Assembly (NCBI RefSeq): GCF_000953825.1
Contig: NZ_BBUL01000094.1
Span: 1-64,000, forward strand
From: Cellvibrio sp. OA-2007
GTDB lineage: Bacteria > Pseudomonadota > Gammaproteobacteria > Pseudomonadales > Cellvibrionaceae
Direction of reading: 5' to 3'
DNA length: 64,000 nucleotides
Position numbers and translations under genes: made by a program. Positions 16,128-25,460 of the stretch are shown piece after piece (within the stretch, counting starts at the first letter, position 1; each line of letters starts with the position of its first letter). Under the pieces are notes generated by a model. The model made no database searches. It had not been told where the DNA came from and was given only the letters and a program-made list of their open reading frames with translations.

Positions 16128-17189
16128 ATGAAAATATTGTACGGAGTTCAAGGCACTGGCAATGGCCACACGACGCGCGCGCGTATTATGGCGAAAGCCT
16201 TTGCCGATGTTGGCGCACAAGTTGATTGGGTTTTTTCAGGCCGGGAGCGTGATAAGTTTTTTGATATGGAAGCCTTTGGCGATTTCCAATGCTATCGCGG
16301 GCTTACCTTTGCCACCGAAAAAGGAAAGGTTTTATTTGTAAAAACCGCACTGACCTCTAACATCGCCCAACTTTATCAAGACACCAAAAAAGTTAACGTA
16401 GAAGGTTACGATTTTATTATCAATGATTTTGAACCGGTGTCCGCTTGGGCAGCAAAACGTGCAGGCAAAAAAGTGATTGGTATCTCGCATCAAAACGCTT
16501 TTTTTTACGATATTCCCAAAGCCGATAGCAACTTTATCACCGACTGGTTCATGCATAACTTTGCGCCTGTCACGCAAGCAATTGGATTGCACTGGCATCA
16601 CTTTAATCAGCCAATATTGCCGCCGCTGGTGGAGCCGTCGCACTACCCTAATGTCTCTACACCAAAACATTATTTGGTCTATCTGCCATTTGCAGGACTG
16701 GACGATATAGTTCCGCAGCTGCGCCAATTTCCCGATTACGACTTTTTTATTTATCAACCAGTGCCTGCGGCTTATGACGAAGGGCACATCCATGTTCGCC
16801 CCTTCTCCCGCGAAGGCTTTCAAATGGATTTGCACAGATGTGAAGGGGTGATTTGTAGTGCCGGCTTTGAACTGCCCAGCGAAGCCATTCATTTGGGTAA
16901 AAAGATATTAGTGCAGCCCGTTGCCGGGCAAATGGAACAAAAGTCCAATGCTGTAGCGCTGGAAAAATTAGGTTATGGCCATGCCGCTAAACAGTTTGAT
17001 CTGGCAACCTTAAGTAAATGGCTGCCACTAAAACCGCCAGCTGGTCCGCGCCATTACCCAGATGTCGCTAAAGCACTCGTGCATTGGTTAATGAATGGCG
17101 GCGGTGAAAATATCAGTGATTTACAGCAGCAGTTATGGAAAGAAAGTATCGCGCAGGAAACACAGTTGACAGGATTGCTGGCTAAATAA
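16128..17189 (+). CDS. Glycosyltransferase of the MJ1255 / MurG-like GT-B type
   Basis: A 353-residue cytosolic GT-B glycosyltransferase. The start MKILYGVQGTGNGHTTRARI holds the glycine-rich loop and the His of the family (GxGxGHxxR type). The C-terminal half carries GVICSAGFELPSEAIHLGKK and PVAGQMEQKSNA, the nucleotide-sugar binding region of MurG/MGDG-synthase-like enzymes. It probably transfers a sugar to a lipid or cell-surface acceptor; donor and acceptor are unknown. Position just after a PAP2 phosphatase would fit glycosylation of diacylglycerol, which is inference. The last helix is amphipathic. Confidence 0.85.
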   Translation: MKILYGVQGTGNGHTTRARIMAKAFADVGAQVDWVFSGRERDKFFDMEAFGDFQCYRGLTFATEKGKVLFVKTALTSNIAQLYQDTKKVNVEGYDFIINDFEPVSAWAAKRAGKKVIGISHQNAFFYDIPKADSNFITDWFMHNFAPVTQAIGLHWHHFNQPILPPLVEPSHYPNVSTPKHYLVYLPFAGLDDIVPQLRQFPDYDFFIYQPVPAAYDEGHIHVRPFSREGFQMDLHRCEGVICSAGFELPSEAIHLGKKILVQPVAGQMEQKSNAVALEKLGYGHAAKQFDLATLSKWLPLKPPAGPRHYPDVAKALVHWLMNGGGENISDLQQQLWKESIAQETQLTGLLAK

Positions 17190-17201
17190 AAATGGTTTGA
17201 A

Positions 17202-17618
17202 CTAATCCAACGAGACTTTTTGACGCGCCGATTTAATCGACCCTCGCTGGGTTTTTGCATCCATCCGGCGCTGCTTGGAAGAAAAGGTTGGTTTGGTTGC
17301 GCGGCGCATTTTTTCAATTTTTATTGCGTCGATAATAATTTCTTGCAGACGCGCGAGCGCATCCACACGGTTTTGTTCTTGGGTGCGAAAACGCTGGGCT
17401 TTGATGATAAGCACGCCCTCACTGGTGATGCGTTTATCACCCAAGGCCAGTAATCGCGCTTTGCAAAATTCACTTAATGAAGAATTTGGGATATCAAACC
17501 GCAAATGTATCGCACTCGACACCTTGTTGACATTTTGCCCACCCGCACCCTGAGCGCGCATGGCGTTACACTCAATCTCACTCAGGGGAATGACAATCGA
17601 CGCATTCACGCGCAACAT
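17202..17618 (-). CDS. arfB: Alternative ribosome-rescue factor ArfB (YaeJ)
   Basis: A 138-residue protein from ATG 17618 (MLRVNASIVIPLSE). It contains the release-factor GGQ motif in QGAGGQNVNKVSSA near residue 25 and the basic C-terminal tail (KQRRMDAKTQRGSIKSARQK) that enters the empty mRNA channel of stalled ribosomes. ArfB hydrolyses peptidyl-tRNA on non-stop complexes. The start lies one base after the rseC stop on the same strand, so it is the last gene of the rpoE-rseABC cluster here. Confidence 0.93.
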   Translation of the reverse strand: MLRVNASIVIPLSEIECNAMRAQGAGGQNVNKVSSAIHLRFDIPNSSLSEFCKARLLALGDKRITSEGVLIIKAQRFRTQEQNRVDALARLQEIIIDAIKIEKMRRATKPTFSSKQRRMDAKTQRGSIKSARQKVSLD

Positions 17619-17619
17619 A

Positions 17620-18093
17620 TTAGTGTTGCCCTGCCGCTTGGTAAAAATGCAGTGGTTTTCGATCGTCGACCAATACTGGCTGCAGATTCCGATCCAATCG
17701 GCTACGCCATGAGTGCCAGCGCACAATCACCCCACCTAAAAGCAACCCAACAAAACCACTGAGTGTAGTAATACCTTCGTGAGCAAATTGGTGATGGGCC
17801 ACGGCGGTAGCAATCAGCAGGGTGATTAAAGGCAGCATATAAACCAGTAACGCACCCTTGGCGATAACGTCTTCGGGGATGCCAATTTGGATTTCATCCC
17901 CCAAGTGGTAGGTTTCCGGCTTGCGCCCTTCCAGCAGTACCCAAATATACGCTGTGTGACCATCCCACTTATTGATCAAACTTTGCCCGCAACCTTTTTC
18001 GGCTTTACAGGAACCGCAGGCCGATTTCTGGATGGTTTCCACCCAAACACCTTCAGCTTCTATCGCCACTATGCGACCAGTTTCGAGAATCAT
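17620..18093 (-). CDS. rseC: SoxR-reducing / sigma-E regulatory protein RseC
   Basis: A 157-residue inner-membrane protein. The N-terminal cytoplasmic part has the RseC cysteine cluster (SACGSCKAEKGCG), followed by two hydrophobic helices (LLVYMLPLITLLIATAVA and LSGFVGLLLGGVIV) and a basic tail. RseC/MucC modulates sigma-E activity and helps keep SoxR reduced. It sits between rseB and arfB with short gaps, as in other gammaproteobacterial rpoE operons. Confidence 0.92.
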   Translation of the reverse strand: MILETGRIVAIEAEGVWVETIQKSACGSCKAEKGCGQSLINKWDGHTAYIWVLLEGRKPETYHLGDEIQIGIPEDVIAKGALLVYMLPLITLLIATAVAHHQFAHEGITTLSGFVGLLLGGVIVRWHSWRSRLDRNLQPVLVDDRKPLHFYQAAGQH

Positions 18094-18128
18094 ACGCTTA
18101 CCTTGAATGTGCAGACTACTAAAGGGAA

Positions 18129-19118
18129 TTAGAGCCCATTTATATTCTGCGCAATTTTTTGCGCGGTGACGACCGGTATTTCACCAACTACGGTGATGCG
18201 ATAACTTTTGCCTTGATGCACCAAGGAATCCATTACCGCCAGAGTTGCGCCACGAGAAGCAACTCCTTCAGGAATTGCACCAGTTGCCAATTCAACAAAT
18301 ACCGAAAATGTTGTTAGCCCGTCGGTATACATCATCATGTCAATATGGTCGCGCACCTGACGCTGACCCGCAAACGCAAAACCAGGTGGCACCCAAGCCA
18401 AGCGCCAATGTTCCGACTGTTTCAAATCGGAGGGATTACATTCACTGATCTGGGCAGTTGCCGAGCGCTGCAATTTAGCGGCTGGTTGCTGGCGAATGCT
18501 GTCCACATCAGGGCTCAAATCTAGATCGATGAACTGGTAACGCTCTAGTGGCCGAGCCGACTCATCGACCAGCCAGGATTTCAATACCAGGCCAGTCTCA
18601 TTATCAATCGTCAACAATGAGCTGTGACGATAAGTATCCAATGGCAGCGCGAGTAGCGCAGTCGCTTCGCGCCCTGCGACCCGCTCCGGACCGCGAATTT
18701 CAAATTTATACAATTGATCCATTCGTGCCAGATTAGCGCCTAGTTGGCCAATCTTACCTTGCAATAGTTGATCGCCAAGCGATGCGCAACCTATCGCCTT
18801 ACCCGAGCGCAAAAATTCCCGCTCTGGTCCATTCAAGTGCTGTAACCGCTCATGTTCTATACCATCTTGCACCCAATGGATAACCCGGAAACTTTGCAAT
18901 GAGGGATTATCTTTGTGCTGATAAGTAAAAGATCCCTGATAATTCAGGGTGTGCGGAATACTCGCCATTTTTTGCAATAGTTTGGTTACTTCTTGCGACT
19001 GGGTAATATTGGATTGTGCTTGGGAAGATGTGACAACTACATCTTGAGCGTGCAGATTAAGCGATACCAACAATGGGAATACAAATAAAACGGGGCGAAT
19101 AAACAGCGGCGTTAACAT
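18129..19118 (-). CDS. rseB: Periplasmic sigma-E regulator RseB (MucB)
   Basis: A 329-residue protein from ATG 19118, with a signal peptide (MLTPLFIRPVLFVFPLLVSLNLHAQ). RseB binds the anti-sigma factor RseA in the periplasm and shields it from DegS until mislocalised lipopolysaccharide or outer-membrane proteins displace it. The large N-terminal LolA/LppX-like domain includes YQGSFTYQHKDNPSLQSFRV and LRSGKAIGC; the smaller C-terminal MucB/RseB domain includes WRLAWVPPGFAF. Gene order rseA-rseB-rseC supports the call. Confidence 0.95.
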   Translation of the reverse strand: MLTPLFIRPVLFVFPLLVSLNLHAQDVVVTSSQAQSNITQSQEVTKLLQKMASIPHTLNYQGSFTYQHKDNPSLQSFRVIHWVQDGIEHERLQHLNGPEREFLRSGKAIGCASLGDQLLQGKIGQLGANLARMDQLYKFEIRGPERVAGREATALLALPLDTYRHSSLLTIDNETGLVLKSWLVDESARPLERYQFIDLDLSPDVDSIRQQPAAKLQRSATAQISECNPSDLKQSEHWRLAWVPPGFAFAGQRQVRDHIDMMMYTDGLTTFSVFVELATGAIPEGVASRGATLAVMDSLVHQGKSYRITVVGEIPVVTAQKIAQNINGL

Positions 19119-19191
19119 TAGAAACTCGCGAGAGAGTGGATCAAGGGAGCAGCATAACTGCTCCACCTGTTAAAGCAACGGCTAGCTAGAA

Positions 19192-19920
19192 CTATTCCTC
19201 TTCCACCAGAATAACGCGAGTATAAGGCAACATACCTTGGCCGCTATTAATCGACGCATTATCGGTATGCTCTTGAATCAGCTGGTTAACGTAGGTACTC
19301 ACGTCTTCATTATAAATAGGTGCCGCTTCTTGGCGTGGCACAAACATTACCCGACGATTTTCCTGTGGGCGCGATTCATAACCACTTTGCACAGCTACAG
19401 TTCGCGCAGAAAGTGCAGGCGCATTGATACCAGAGGGCAAATTGGCCGCTTTGGTTTCGGTCGCTGCAACAGGTGCAGAAACAGCATTGTTAACCGCGAA
19501 TTCTGCCGTTTGTGGTGCCACCGTTTGATATTGCTGCACACCAACAATCAAAGCCCCAGCGACCGATGCCGCTACTGCAACACGGCCTGCCTGCTGCCAC
19601 CAGCGCAACGGCATGACAACCACATTGCCCGAGTCAGCTTGGTTAGCCTCTGGTTGCAACGCAGCCTGTGGTTTAAGCGTATAAGTTTCTTCAGCATCAA
19701 TTGCCGCACTGATACGTGACGCAAAGTCGCTGGAAGCAATAACAGGGAGTTCACCCTTAAGGCCTGCACTGGCAATTTGATAGCGAGACCAAGTAGATTT
19801 GAGTTCAGGGCTTGCATCAAGTGCCTTGAGCAGCCGCTGAATCTCCAACTCAGACGCCTGATTATCCATAAGTGCTGACAAAGATTCGGCAAGCACTGGT
19901 GGTTGGATTTGCTCTGTCAT
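19192..19920 (-). CDS. rseA: Anti-sigma-E factor RseA (MucA)
   Basis: A 242-residue single-pass inner-membrane protein. The N-terminal cytoplasmic domain (LSALMDNQASELEIQRLLKAL, WSRYQIAS) is the sigma-E binding RseA_N domain. One helix (VAVAASVAGALIVGVQQYQ) crosses the membrane near residue 115, and the rest is periplasmic. Regulated proteolysis under envelope stress releases sigma-E. The gap to rpoE is 221 bases, longer than usual for this operon. The periplasmic tail ends MLPYTRVILVEEE. Confidence 0.93.
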   Translation of the reverse strand: MTEQIQPPVLAESLSALMDNQASELEIQRLLKALDASPELKSTWSRYQIASAGLKGELPVIASSDFASRISAAIDAEETYTLKPQAALQPEANQADSGNVVVMPLRWWQQAGRVAVAASVAGALIVGVQQYQTVAPQTAEFAVNNAVSAPVAATETKAANLPSGINAPALSARTVAVQSGYESRPQENRRVMFVPRQEAAPIYNEDVSTYVNQLIQEHTDNASINSGQGMLPYTRVILVEEE

Positions 19921-20141
19921 TCTCGCTGGTGCCTCTGTTAGAAGTGCTCGCAGGTGCGCAAAAAAAATAATTTATGCATTGCGTTATTAAAGGGCCAGTA
20001 ACCTTAATACTTAACAGCTCTGACCCAGCTGCTTTCTATGACTAGACAATAGTCAATTGGTTCACGAAATTACAAAAAAATGTGCAAGTTTTTCAATAGG
20101 GTTGCTATTTCCCTTCCACGCTCTCATCAACTTGAGATTGG

Positions 20142-20729
20142 CTAATCTTCAATGAGCGGTTTGATGCGTTTATCAATCGCCTCGCGCGCGCGGAAAATAC
20201 GCGAACGCACTGTGCCAACCGGGCACGCCATTACCTCGGCGATCTCCTCATAGCTCAAACCATCAATTTCACGCAGGGTCACCGCAGTGCGCAGATCATC
20301 CGGCAGATCCTGAAATGCCTGCTCAATCGTATCCTGCAGCTCTGCGCATAAAATATTATGCTCAGGTGTATTTAATTCGTGCATGCCGTCATTGCCATCA
20401 AAGAATTCAGCATCTTCGATTTCCACATCGCTGGTTGGCGGGCGGCGGTTGCGCGCAACTATGTGATTTTTGGCGGTGTTAATAGCGATACGGTAAATCC
20501 AGGTGTAAAACGCACTATCTCCGCGGAAATTGGGCAGCGCACGATAGGCTTTAATAAAGGCCTCTTGCGCCACATCCTGAGCTTCGGCGTGATCGCGAAT
20601 AAAACGACTAATCACCGCCAGTACTTTGTGCTGGTATTTAATTACTAGCAAATCAAACGCGCGTTTATCGCCTTTTTGAACTCGCTCGACCAGTTGCTGA
20701 TCAATATCAGGCGCCAGTTGCGCTGTCAT
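20142..20729 (-). CDS. rpoE: Envelope-stress sigma factor RpoE (AlgU)
   Basis: A 195-residue ECF sigma factor from ATG 20729, which has a GGGGG ribosome site. The body is the canonical sigma-E form: DQQLVERVQKGDKRAFDLLV and the region 2 sequence QDVAQEAFIKAYRALPNFRG, with WIYRIAINTAKN for -10 melting, and region 4 GLSYEEIAEVMACPVGTVRSR for the -35. It directs transcription of envelope-repair genes and is held by RseA. A sigma-E-type promoter lies about 185 bases upstream, which implies autoregulation. Confidence 0.97.
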   Translation of the reverse strand: MTAQLAPDIDQQLVERVQKGDKRAFDLLVIKYQHKVLAVISRFIRDHAEAQDVAQEAFIKAYRALPNFRGDSAFYTWIYRIAINTAKNHIVARNRRPPTSDVEIEDAEFFDGNDGMHELNTPEHNILCAELQDTIEQAFQDLPDDLRTAVTLREIDGLSYEEIAEVMACPVGTVRSRIFRAREAIDKRIKPLIED

Positions 20730-20914
20730 TCTTTTAACCCCCAAGCGCCCTAACCTTGCTGGTTATGGGCAAATCTATGTCAGTATTCCAGAGCTAATCG
20801 TCTCAATTCAGAAACCGACCTCACTAAACCAACTTTATCACCTGCTATCCATGGAGCGATTTGCAATGGTGCAAGTATTTTTCTACAACCTCAACTATTA
20901 AAGCTGGTTGGCTC

Positions 20915-20942
20915 ATAGACAAAACCATGCTTAAAAAGTTCA
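20915..20942 (-). promoter_or_regulatory. Candidate sigma-E promoter of rpoE
   Basis: On the minus strand TGAACTT (-35, 20936-20942), 16 bases, then TCTAT (-10, 20915-20919) resemble the sigma-E consensus GGAACTT-N16-TCnnA. It faces rpoE, whose start lies about 185 bases downstream. The rest of the 338-base region between rpoE and nadB (20730-21067) shows no other gene. Confidence 0.5.
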
Positions 20943-21067
20943 TGAATGATTATACGGAGTTATTAGCCCAAAGGCTGTTTACTTCGTATAAACCTCTGCG
21001 GGCTTGATATACTGCGCCAAAATCTACCCGCTTCACCTAATCCTATCGCCCACTGGGTCATACTTGC

Positions 21068-22693
21068 ATGAAAAAACACTATCAATACGATGTTCTGGTT
21101 ATTGGCTCAGGCGCAGCCGGTTTGACACTGGCGCTAAGTCTAGCCCAACAAGCGCGGGTTGCTGTGCTCAGCAAAAATGAAATCAACCAGGGCTCTACCT
21201 GGTTTGCCCAAGGCGGCATAGCAGCAGTATTGGACGATCAAGACTCCATTGACGCACATGTTGCCGACACCCTGGTTGCCGGAGCCGGCCTCTGCCATGA
21301 AGACGCCGTGCGTTTTACCGTTGAGCGCAGTAAGGACGCGATTCAATGGCTGATTAACCAAGGCGTCAATTTCACCAAGGAAAATAACAACGGCGATTAT
21401 CACCTGACCAAAGAAGGCGGCCACAGCCACCGACGCATTATTCACAGCGCCGATGCCACCGGCCAAGCGGTGCACTCAACCCTGATCGAACAGGTTCAGC
21501 AACAAACCAATATTGATATTTTTGAACACCACGTTGCGGTCAACCTGATCTCTCAAGCCGATGCAGATTCGCGCAAACTGCGCTGCAGCGGCGCCTATGT
21601 GTTAGACAGCAAAAATGATGCGGTGCATGTATTCCAGGCCAAAGTGGTTGTTCTGGCAACAGGCGGTGCAAGCAAGGTTTATTTGTATAGCAGCAACCCG
21701 GATAGCGCCAGTGGCGATGGCATCGCCATGGCGTGGCGCGCCGGTTGCCGGGTGGCCAATATGGAATTCAATCAATTCCACCCCACCTGTTTATATCACC
21801 CAAGGGCGAAAAACTTTTTGATTACCGAAGCACTGCGCGGCGAAGGCGCGTATTTGCGCTTGCCGAGCGGCGAACGTTTTATGCCGCGCTTTGACGAGCG
21901 CGAAGAGTTGGCGCCGCGCGATATAGTCGCCCGCGCCATTGACCATGAAATCAAACGCCTGGGTTGCGACTGTGTATATTTGGATATTAGCCACAAACCC
22001 GAAGAATTCATTAGCGAACACTTTCCAACGGTAAAAGCGCGCTGCCTGGAGTTTGGGATCGACATTACCAAGGAGGCCATCCCAGTAGTACCTGCAGCGC
22101 ATTACACCTGCGGCGGAATTGTGGTAGATAAAAATGGCCAAACCGATTTACAACATCTCTATGCGATTGGTGAAACCTCGTTTACCGGATTACACGGCGC
22201 CAATCGCATGGCGAGTAATTCCCTGCTCGAATGTATTGTCTATGCACAATCGGCCGCGCAGCATATTTTGGCCAAGCTCGACAGCATTCACGCACCAGAG
22301 TTATCGCCGCAATGGGATGAATCGCGCGTAAGAGATTCTGATGAAGACGTTGTTATCTCCCATAACTGGGACGAATTGCGCCGTTTTATGTGGGATTACG
22401 TGGGCATTGTGCGCACTCACAAACGCTTGGAGCGCGCGACACATCGCATCAAACTGCTACAAAAAGAAATCGCCGAGTATTACAGCAACTACACCGTCAG
22501 CAGTGATTTGATCGAGTTGCGCAATCTGGCAATTGTAGCGGAGTTGATTATTCGCTCGGCTCATGAGCGCAAAGAGAGCCGCGGCTTGCACTACTCGCCC
22601 GACTATCCGGAAAAATCACCTATAGCGCGCGATACCATTCTGGTGCCCACTAATTTCGCCGGGCAAGATGTAATCGTCAGCAAAGAAGTCTAA
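21068..22693 (+). CDS. nadB: L-aspartate oxidase
   Basis: A 541-residue FAD enzyme of the succinate dehydrogenase/fumarate reductase flavoprotein family. It oxidises L-aspartate to iminoaspartate, the first step of de novo NAD synthesis, in the cytoplasm. Seen are the FAD loop [13 protein letters not shown] near residue 10, the family stretch [14 protein letters not shown] near residue 43, [10 protein letters not shown]-like [16 protein letters not shown], and the active-site [10 protein letters not shown]. Length matches E. coli NadB (540). It is divergent from rpoE, the same arrangement as in E. coli and Pseudomonas. Confidence 0.97.
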   Translation: MKKHYQYDVLVIGSGAAGLTLALSLAQQARVAVLSKNEINQGSTWFAQGGIAAVLDDQDSIDAHVADTLVAGAGLCHEDAVRFTVERSKDAIQWLINQGVNFTKENNNGDYHLTKEGGHSHRRIIHSADATGQAVHSTLIEQVQQQTNIDIFEHHVAVNLISQADADSRKLRCSGAYVLDSKNDAVHVFQAKVVVLATGGASKVYLYSSNPDSASGDGIAMAWRAGCRVANMEFNQFHPTCLYHPRAKNFLITEALRGEGAYLRLPSGERFMPRFDEREELAPRDIVARAIDHEIKRLGCDCVYLDISHKPEEFISEHFPTVKARCLEFGIDITKEAIPVVPAAHYTCGGIVVDKNGQTDLQHLYAIGETSFTGLHGANRMASNSLLECIVYAQSAAQHILAKLDSIHAPELSPQWDESRVRDSDEDVVISHNWDELRRFMWDYVGIVRTHKRLERATHRIKLLQKEIAEYYSNYTVSSDLIELRNLAIVAELIIRSAHERKESRGLHYSPDYPEKSPIARDTILVPTNFAGQDVIVSKEV

Positions 22694-22701
22694 ACACTCG
22701 C

Positions 22702-23208
22702 TTACGCCTTGGGCGTTAAACAAGCGCGCAACCAGCGGCGTAAGCGGGCGTTATCGGTTTTAGTTAGCGCGTCACAAAACAATAACAAGCGGCAAACTTT
22801 GCCACCTTCGGTGTCGCGCAAGGGCAAAATAATCAACCAAGACCAACACAAAACCTCACCAGCCAGCACTAAGTGACGGGTATGCCCCGCCTGCTCCAGC
22901 AGCCAATGATTGTCAGCAAAACCGAGCGCGCCGACCACAAAACAGTCGCGTGTTTGGCGATACGCCCACCAAACCCCACCCCAACACAACAGCAGAGCCA
23001 GCCCCCAGAGAACCTGTTTAACGATAAAAGGATAAAAGACCAACAACAGACTGGCGACAAACGCGCTGTAACTATAGCGATAAAGCAGAGAGCCTAAACG
23101 GGAGCGATTAATAGAGACCGCTGCCAATCGCGGCAGCGGTTTTAATGCAGATGAATCAGCAGTAATCAGATTGGAATCAACTGCTTTTTTGAAGACCGGT
23201 ATTTGCAC
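22702..23208 (-). CDS. cptA: YgfX/CptA family membrane protein
   Basis: A 168-residue protein from a GTG at 23208 that overlaps the end of sdhE by 32 bases. Two adjacent hydrophobic helices (ASLLLVFYPFIVKQVLWGLALLLCWGGVWW region) near residues 55-85 and a C-terminal cytosolic part with the family stretch LLLFCDALTKTDNARLRRWLR match YgfX (CptA), which in E. coli was described as a toxin acting on cytoskeleton proteins with SdhE/CptB as partner. Other work gives SdhE a flavinylation role, so the toxin-antitoxin reading is doubtful. Confidence 0.8.
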   Translation of the reverse strand: MQIPVFKKAVDSNLITADSSALKPLPRLAAVSINRSRLGSLLYRYSYSAFVASLLLVFYPFIVKQVLWGLALLLCWGGVWWAYRQTRDCFVVGALGFADNHWLLEQAGHTRHLVLAGEVLCWSWLIILPLRDTEGGKVCRLLLFCDALTKTDNARLRRWLRACLTPKA

Positions 23209-23428
23209 GAATAATACCTACAATCCGTTGTAGTTCAGGGTTGGCAGGGTCATTCCTGCGCATAAACCAGGCAAATAAATCCTGATCCTGCTCCTCCAAT
23301 AACAACCAGTAACGCTCTTTGTCAGCCTGTTCCAAGGTTGGATAGACATTTTCCAGAAATGGCATCAGCACCAAATCCAGCTCCAACATTCCGCGCCGGC
23401 TACCCCACAACAAACGATTGATATCCAC
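23177..23428 (-). CDS. sdhE: FAD assembly factor SdhE (CptB/YgfY)
   Basis: An 83-residue protein read from a GTG at 23428 (VDINRLLWGSRRGMLELD), which matches the family start; the open frame upstream has no likeness. The RGxxE motif (RRGMLELD) needed to attach FAD covalently to succinate dehydrogenase SdhA is present, followed by MPFLENVYPTL and the DLFAWFMRRNDP block. It acts in the cytoplasm. The 3' end overlaps cptA, the conserved neighbour. Confidence 0.92.
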   Translation of the reverse strand: MDINRLLWGSRRGMLELDLVLMPFLENVYPTLEQADKERYWLLLEEQDQDLFAWFMRRNDPANPELQRIVGIIRANTGLQKSS

Positions 23429-23631
23429 GCCACTACCTATTTTGATGATTCGACAGGCAACGATTATAAACGAGCTGCAACCTATGCGCGAACCCTCAGC
23501 ACAACTATGTCGCCGCCAATACACAGTAGCTCAGCAAAAACGGTATGATGCGGGCAACATCACCTTGATTAATTTAGGTTTTGTCATTAACACCATACAG
23601 AGAATCACACACTTTAGCGGTATTGATCGTC

Positions 23632-24591
23632 ATGACTCACGCCAGCCTCACCACCAACCATTCCACCTACCGGGTAACCCTTAATCAAACTCGATTACTG
23701 CTAGTCAAAGGGCCAGATGCCAGCAAGTTCTTACAAGGTCAGGTCACTTGTGATCTGCGCGAGTTAAGCGCTCCCGTCACCCGCATTGGCGCACAATGCA
23801 ATCCTAAAGGGCGCATACTACTCAGCTTCCGCGCCCTGCAAATGGATGCAGAAACCATCGCCCTGCGTATTCCCGCATCTATGCTGGAAAAGGCCAAAAG
23901 CTCGCTCGGTAAATACATCGTCTTCTCCAAAGCCAAGTTGCACGATGACAGCGACTATAGCCTTTATGGGATTTATGGCGATGCAGCCCAACAAACAGTT
24001 GAGGCCGTTTTTAAAAAGTTGCCCGCAGGGAATGATGGCTGGATCGAACAGGACGGCAACTTTCTAATCCAGCTGGATGAACATCGCTTTGAATGCTGGA
24101 TTAAATCAAGTGAAGTCGCCAAGTTTGAACAACTAACCAGCCACACACTTTCCGGCGACATCAATGGGTGGGAATTACAAAATATTCGTGCAGGCGTTGC
24201 CGACATCCACCCTGAAACATTGGAGCTTTTTACCCCTCAGGAAATTAACTACCAACTGATTAACGGCATTAACTTCCGCAAGGGCTGTTATACCGGTCAG
24301 GAAATCGTGGCGCGCTTGCATTATCGCGGCAAACTAAAACGTCATATGTACCGTTTTACCCTGAGCAGTACCCAGCTCCCAACACCCGGTAGCGCACTGA
24401 TCAACGCCAAAACCCGGCAGGCCTGCGGGCACCTTGTTGCCGCTGCTTTCGCCGCCGACGGCCAAATTGAGATTCTCGCTTCTTTATTGGATGAGCAATT
24501 AGATCAGGTAACACTGGAAAACAGCGGGGAAATTTTCAGTCAACTACCGCTTCCCTATGCTATACCTACAGCAGATGACATCATTGAATAA
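23632..24591 (+). CDS. ygfZ: Folate-binding protein YgfZ
   Basis: A 319-residue GcvT-like protein from ATG 23632 (MTHASLTTNHSTYRV); an earlier TTG is less likely. YgfZ supports repair or assembly of some iron-sulfur enzymes and binds tetrahydrofolate. The signature KGCYTGQEIVARLHYRGKLK with its essential cysteine lies near residue 225, and the N-terminal LVKGPDASKFLQGQVTCDL is typical. It is divergent from sdhE, as in E. coli where ygfZ lies next to sdhE-cptA. The HDOD gene follows 20 bases later. Confidence 0.94.
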   Translation: MTHASLTTNHSTYRVTLNQTRLLLVKGPDASKFLQGQVTCDLRELSAPVTRIGAQCNPKGRILLSFRALQMDAETIALRIPASMLEKAKSSLGKYIVFSKAKLHDDSDYSLYGIYGDAAQQTVEAVFKKLPAGNDGWIEQDGNFLIQLDEHRFECWIKSSEVAKFEQLTSHTLSGDINGWELQNIRAGVADIHPETLELFTPQEINYQLINGINFRKGCYTGQEIVARLHYRGKLKRHMYRFTLSSTQLPTPGSALINAKTRQACGHLVAAAFAADGQIEILASLLDEQLDQVTLENSGEIFSQLPLPYAIPTADDIIE

Positions 24592-24611
24592 ACGCTGCTA
24601 TAGGATCACGC

Positions 24612-25448
24612 ATGAACCCGATTGCTGAAAAAGTTCGCACTGAAATTATCACCGCCATCAACAACGACCGGCTTGTTTTACCTACCCTCCCCGAAGTTGC
24701 GCTAAAGGTACGGGAAGTCGCCGACGACCCGGATGCCGATATTGATAAGCTAAATGGTGTGATCGGTGGGGATGCCGCGTTGAGCGCCCGTATTATCCGT
24801 GTCGCCAATAGCCCACTGCTACGCGCTAGCCGTGCCATTGAAGATTTGCGCACCGCACTTATGCGCCTCGGCATTCAATACACCTGCAATATCGCCACCG
24901 GTCTTGCGATGGAACAAATGTTCCAAGCCACGTCCGACCTGGTCGATATGCGTATGCGTGAAGTTTGGAGTCGCTCCAGCGAAGTTGCGGGCATTAGTCA
25001 CGTATTGTGTAAACACTACACCCGCTTGCGGCCAGACCAAGCAACCCTCGCCGGTCTCGTGCACAAAATTGGCGTGCTCCCCATTCTCACCTACGCAGAA
25101 GATCACCCCGCACTGCTCAAAGACAGTTTCACCCTCGATGCAGTCATCGACGAATTACACGGGCCAATTGGCGATCTCATTTTAAAAACATGGGGATTCC
25201 CTGAAGAGCTAGCTCATATTCCAACGCAACATATCGATTTTGCGCGTCAAAGCCCTAAAGCGGATTATGGCGATATAGTTACCGTAGCCATGCTGCAAAG
25301 TTATCTCGGCACAGACTCACCCATGACCAAAATAGATTGCACCAAAGTAACAGCTTTTGAGCGCTTAGGTCTCGACCCAGATATGCAGATTGCAGAGTCA
25401 GAAGATTTAAGTGAAGAAATGGAAGCAGCCATGTCGCTTCTACTTTAA
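24612..25448 (+). CDS. HDOD domain signalling protein
   Basis: A 278-residue protein made almost entirely of one HDOD domain. The pattern LPTLPEVALKVREVADDPDADIDKLN, then GDAALSARIIRVANSP and HKIGVLPILTYAED, matches the family. HDOD proteins resemble HD phosphohydrolases that lost metal ligands and act as scaffolds in stress, motility or virulence control. There is no receiver, GGDEF or kinase domain, so its partner is unknown. It probably shares a transcript with ygfZ and converges on tagF with only 12 bases between. Confidence 0.9.
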   Translation: MNPIAEKVRTEIITAINNDRLVLPTLPEVALKVREVADDPDADIDKLNGVIGGDAALSARIIRVANSPLLRASRAIEDLRTALMRLGIQYTCNIATGLAMEQMFQATSDLVDMRMREVWSRSSEVAGISHVLCKHYTRLRPDQATLAGLVHKIGVLPILTYAEDHPALLKDSFTLDAVIDELHGPIGDLILKTWGFPEELAHIPTQHIDFARQSPKADYGDIVTVAMLQSYLGTDSPMTKIDCTKVTAFERLGLDPDMQIAESEDLSEEMEAAMSLLL

Positions 25449-25460
25449 AAGTGGTGACCG

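Noticed and set aside
22702-23428. sdhE-cptA as a toxin-antitoxin pair
   Set aside because: The RGxxE motif and conserved placement fit the SdhE flavinylation role; toxin action of CptA is disputed.
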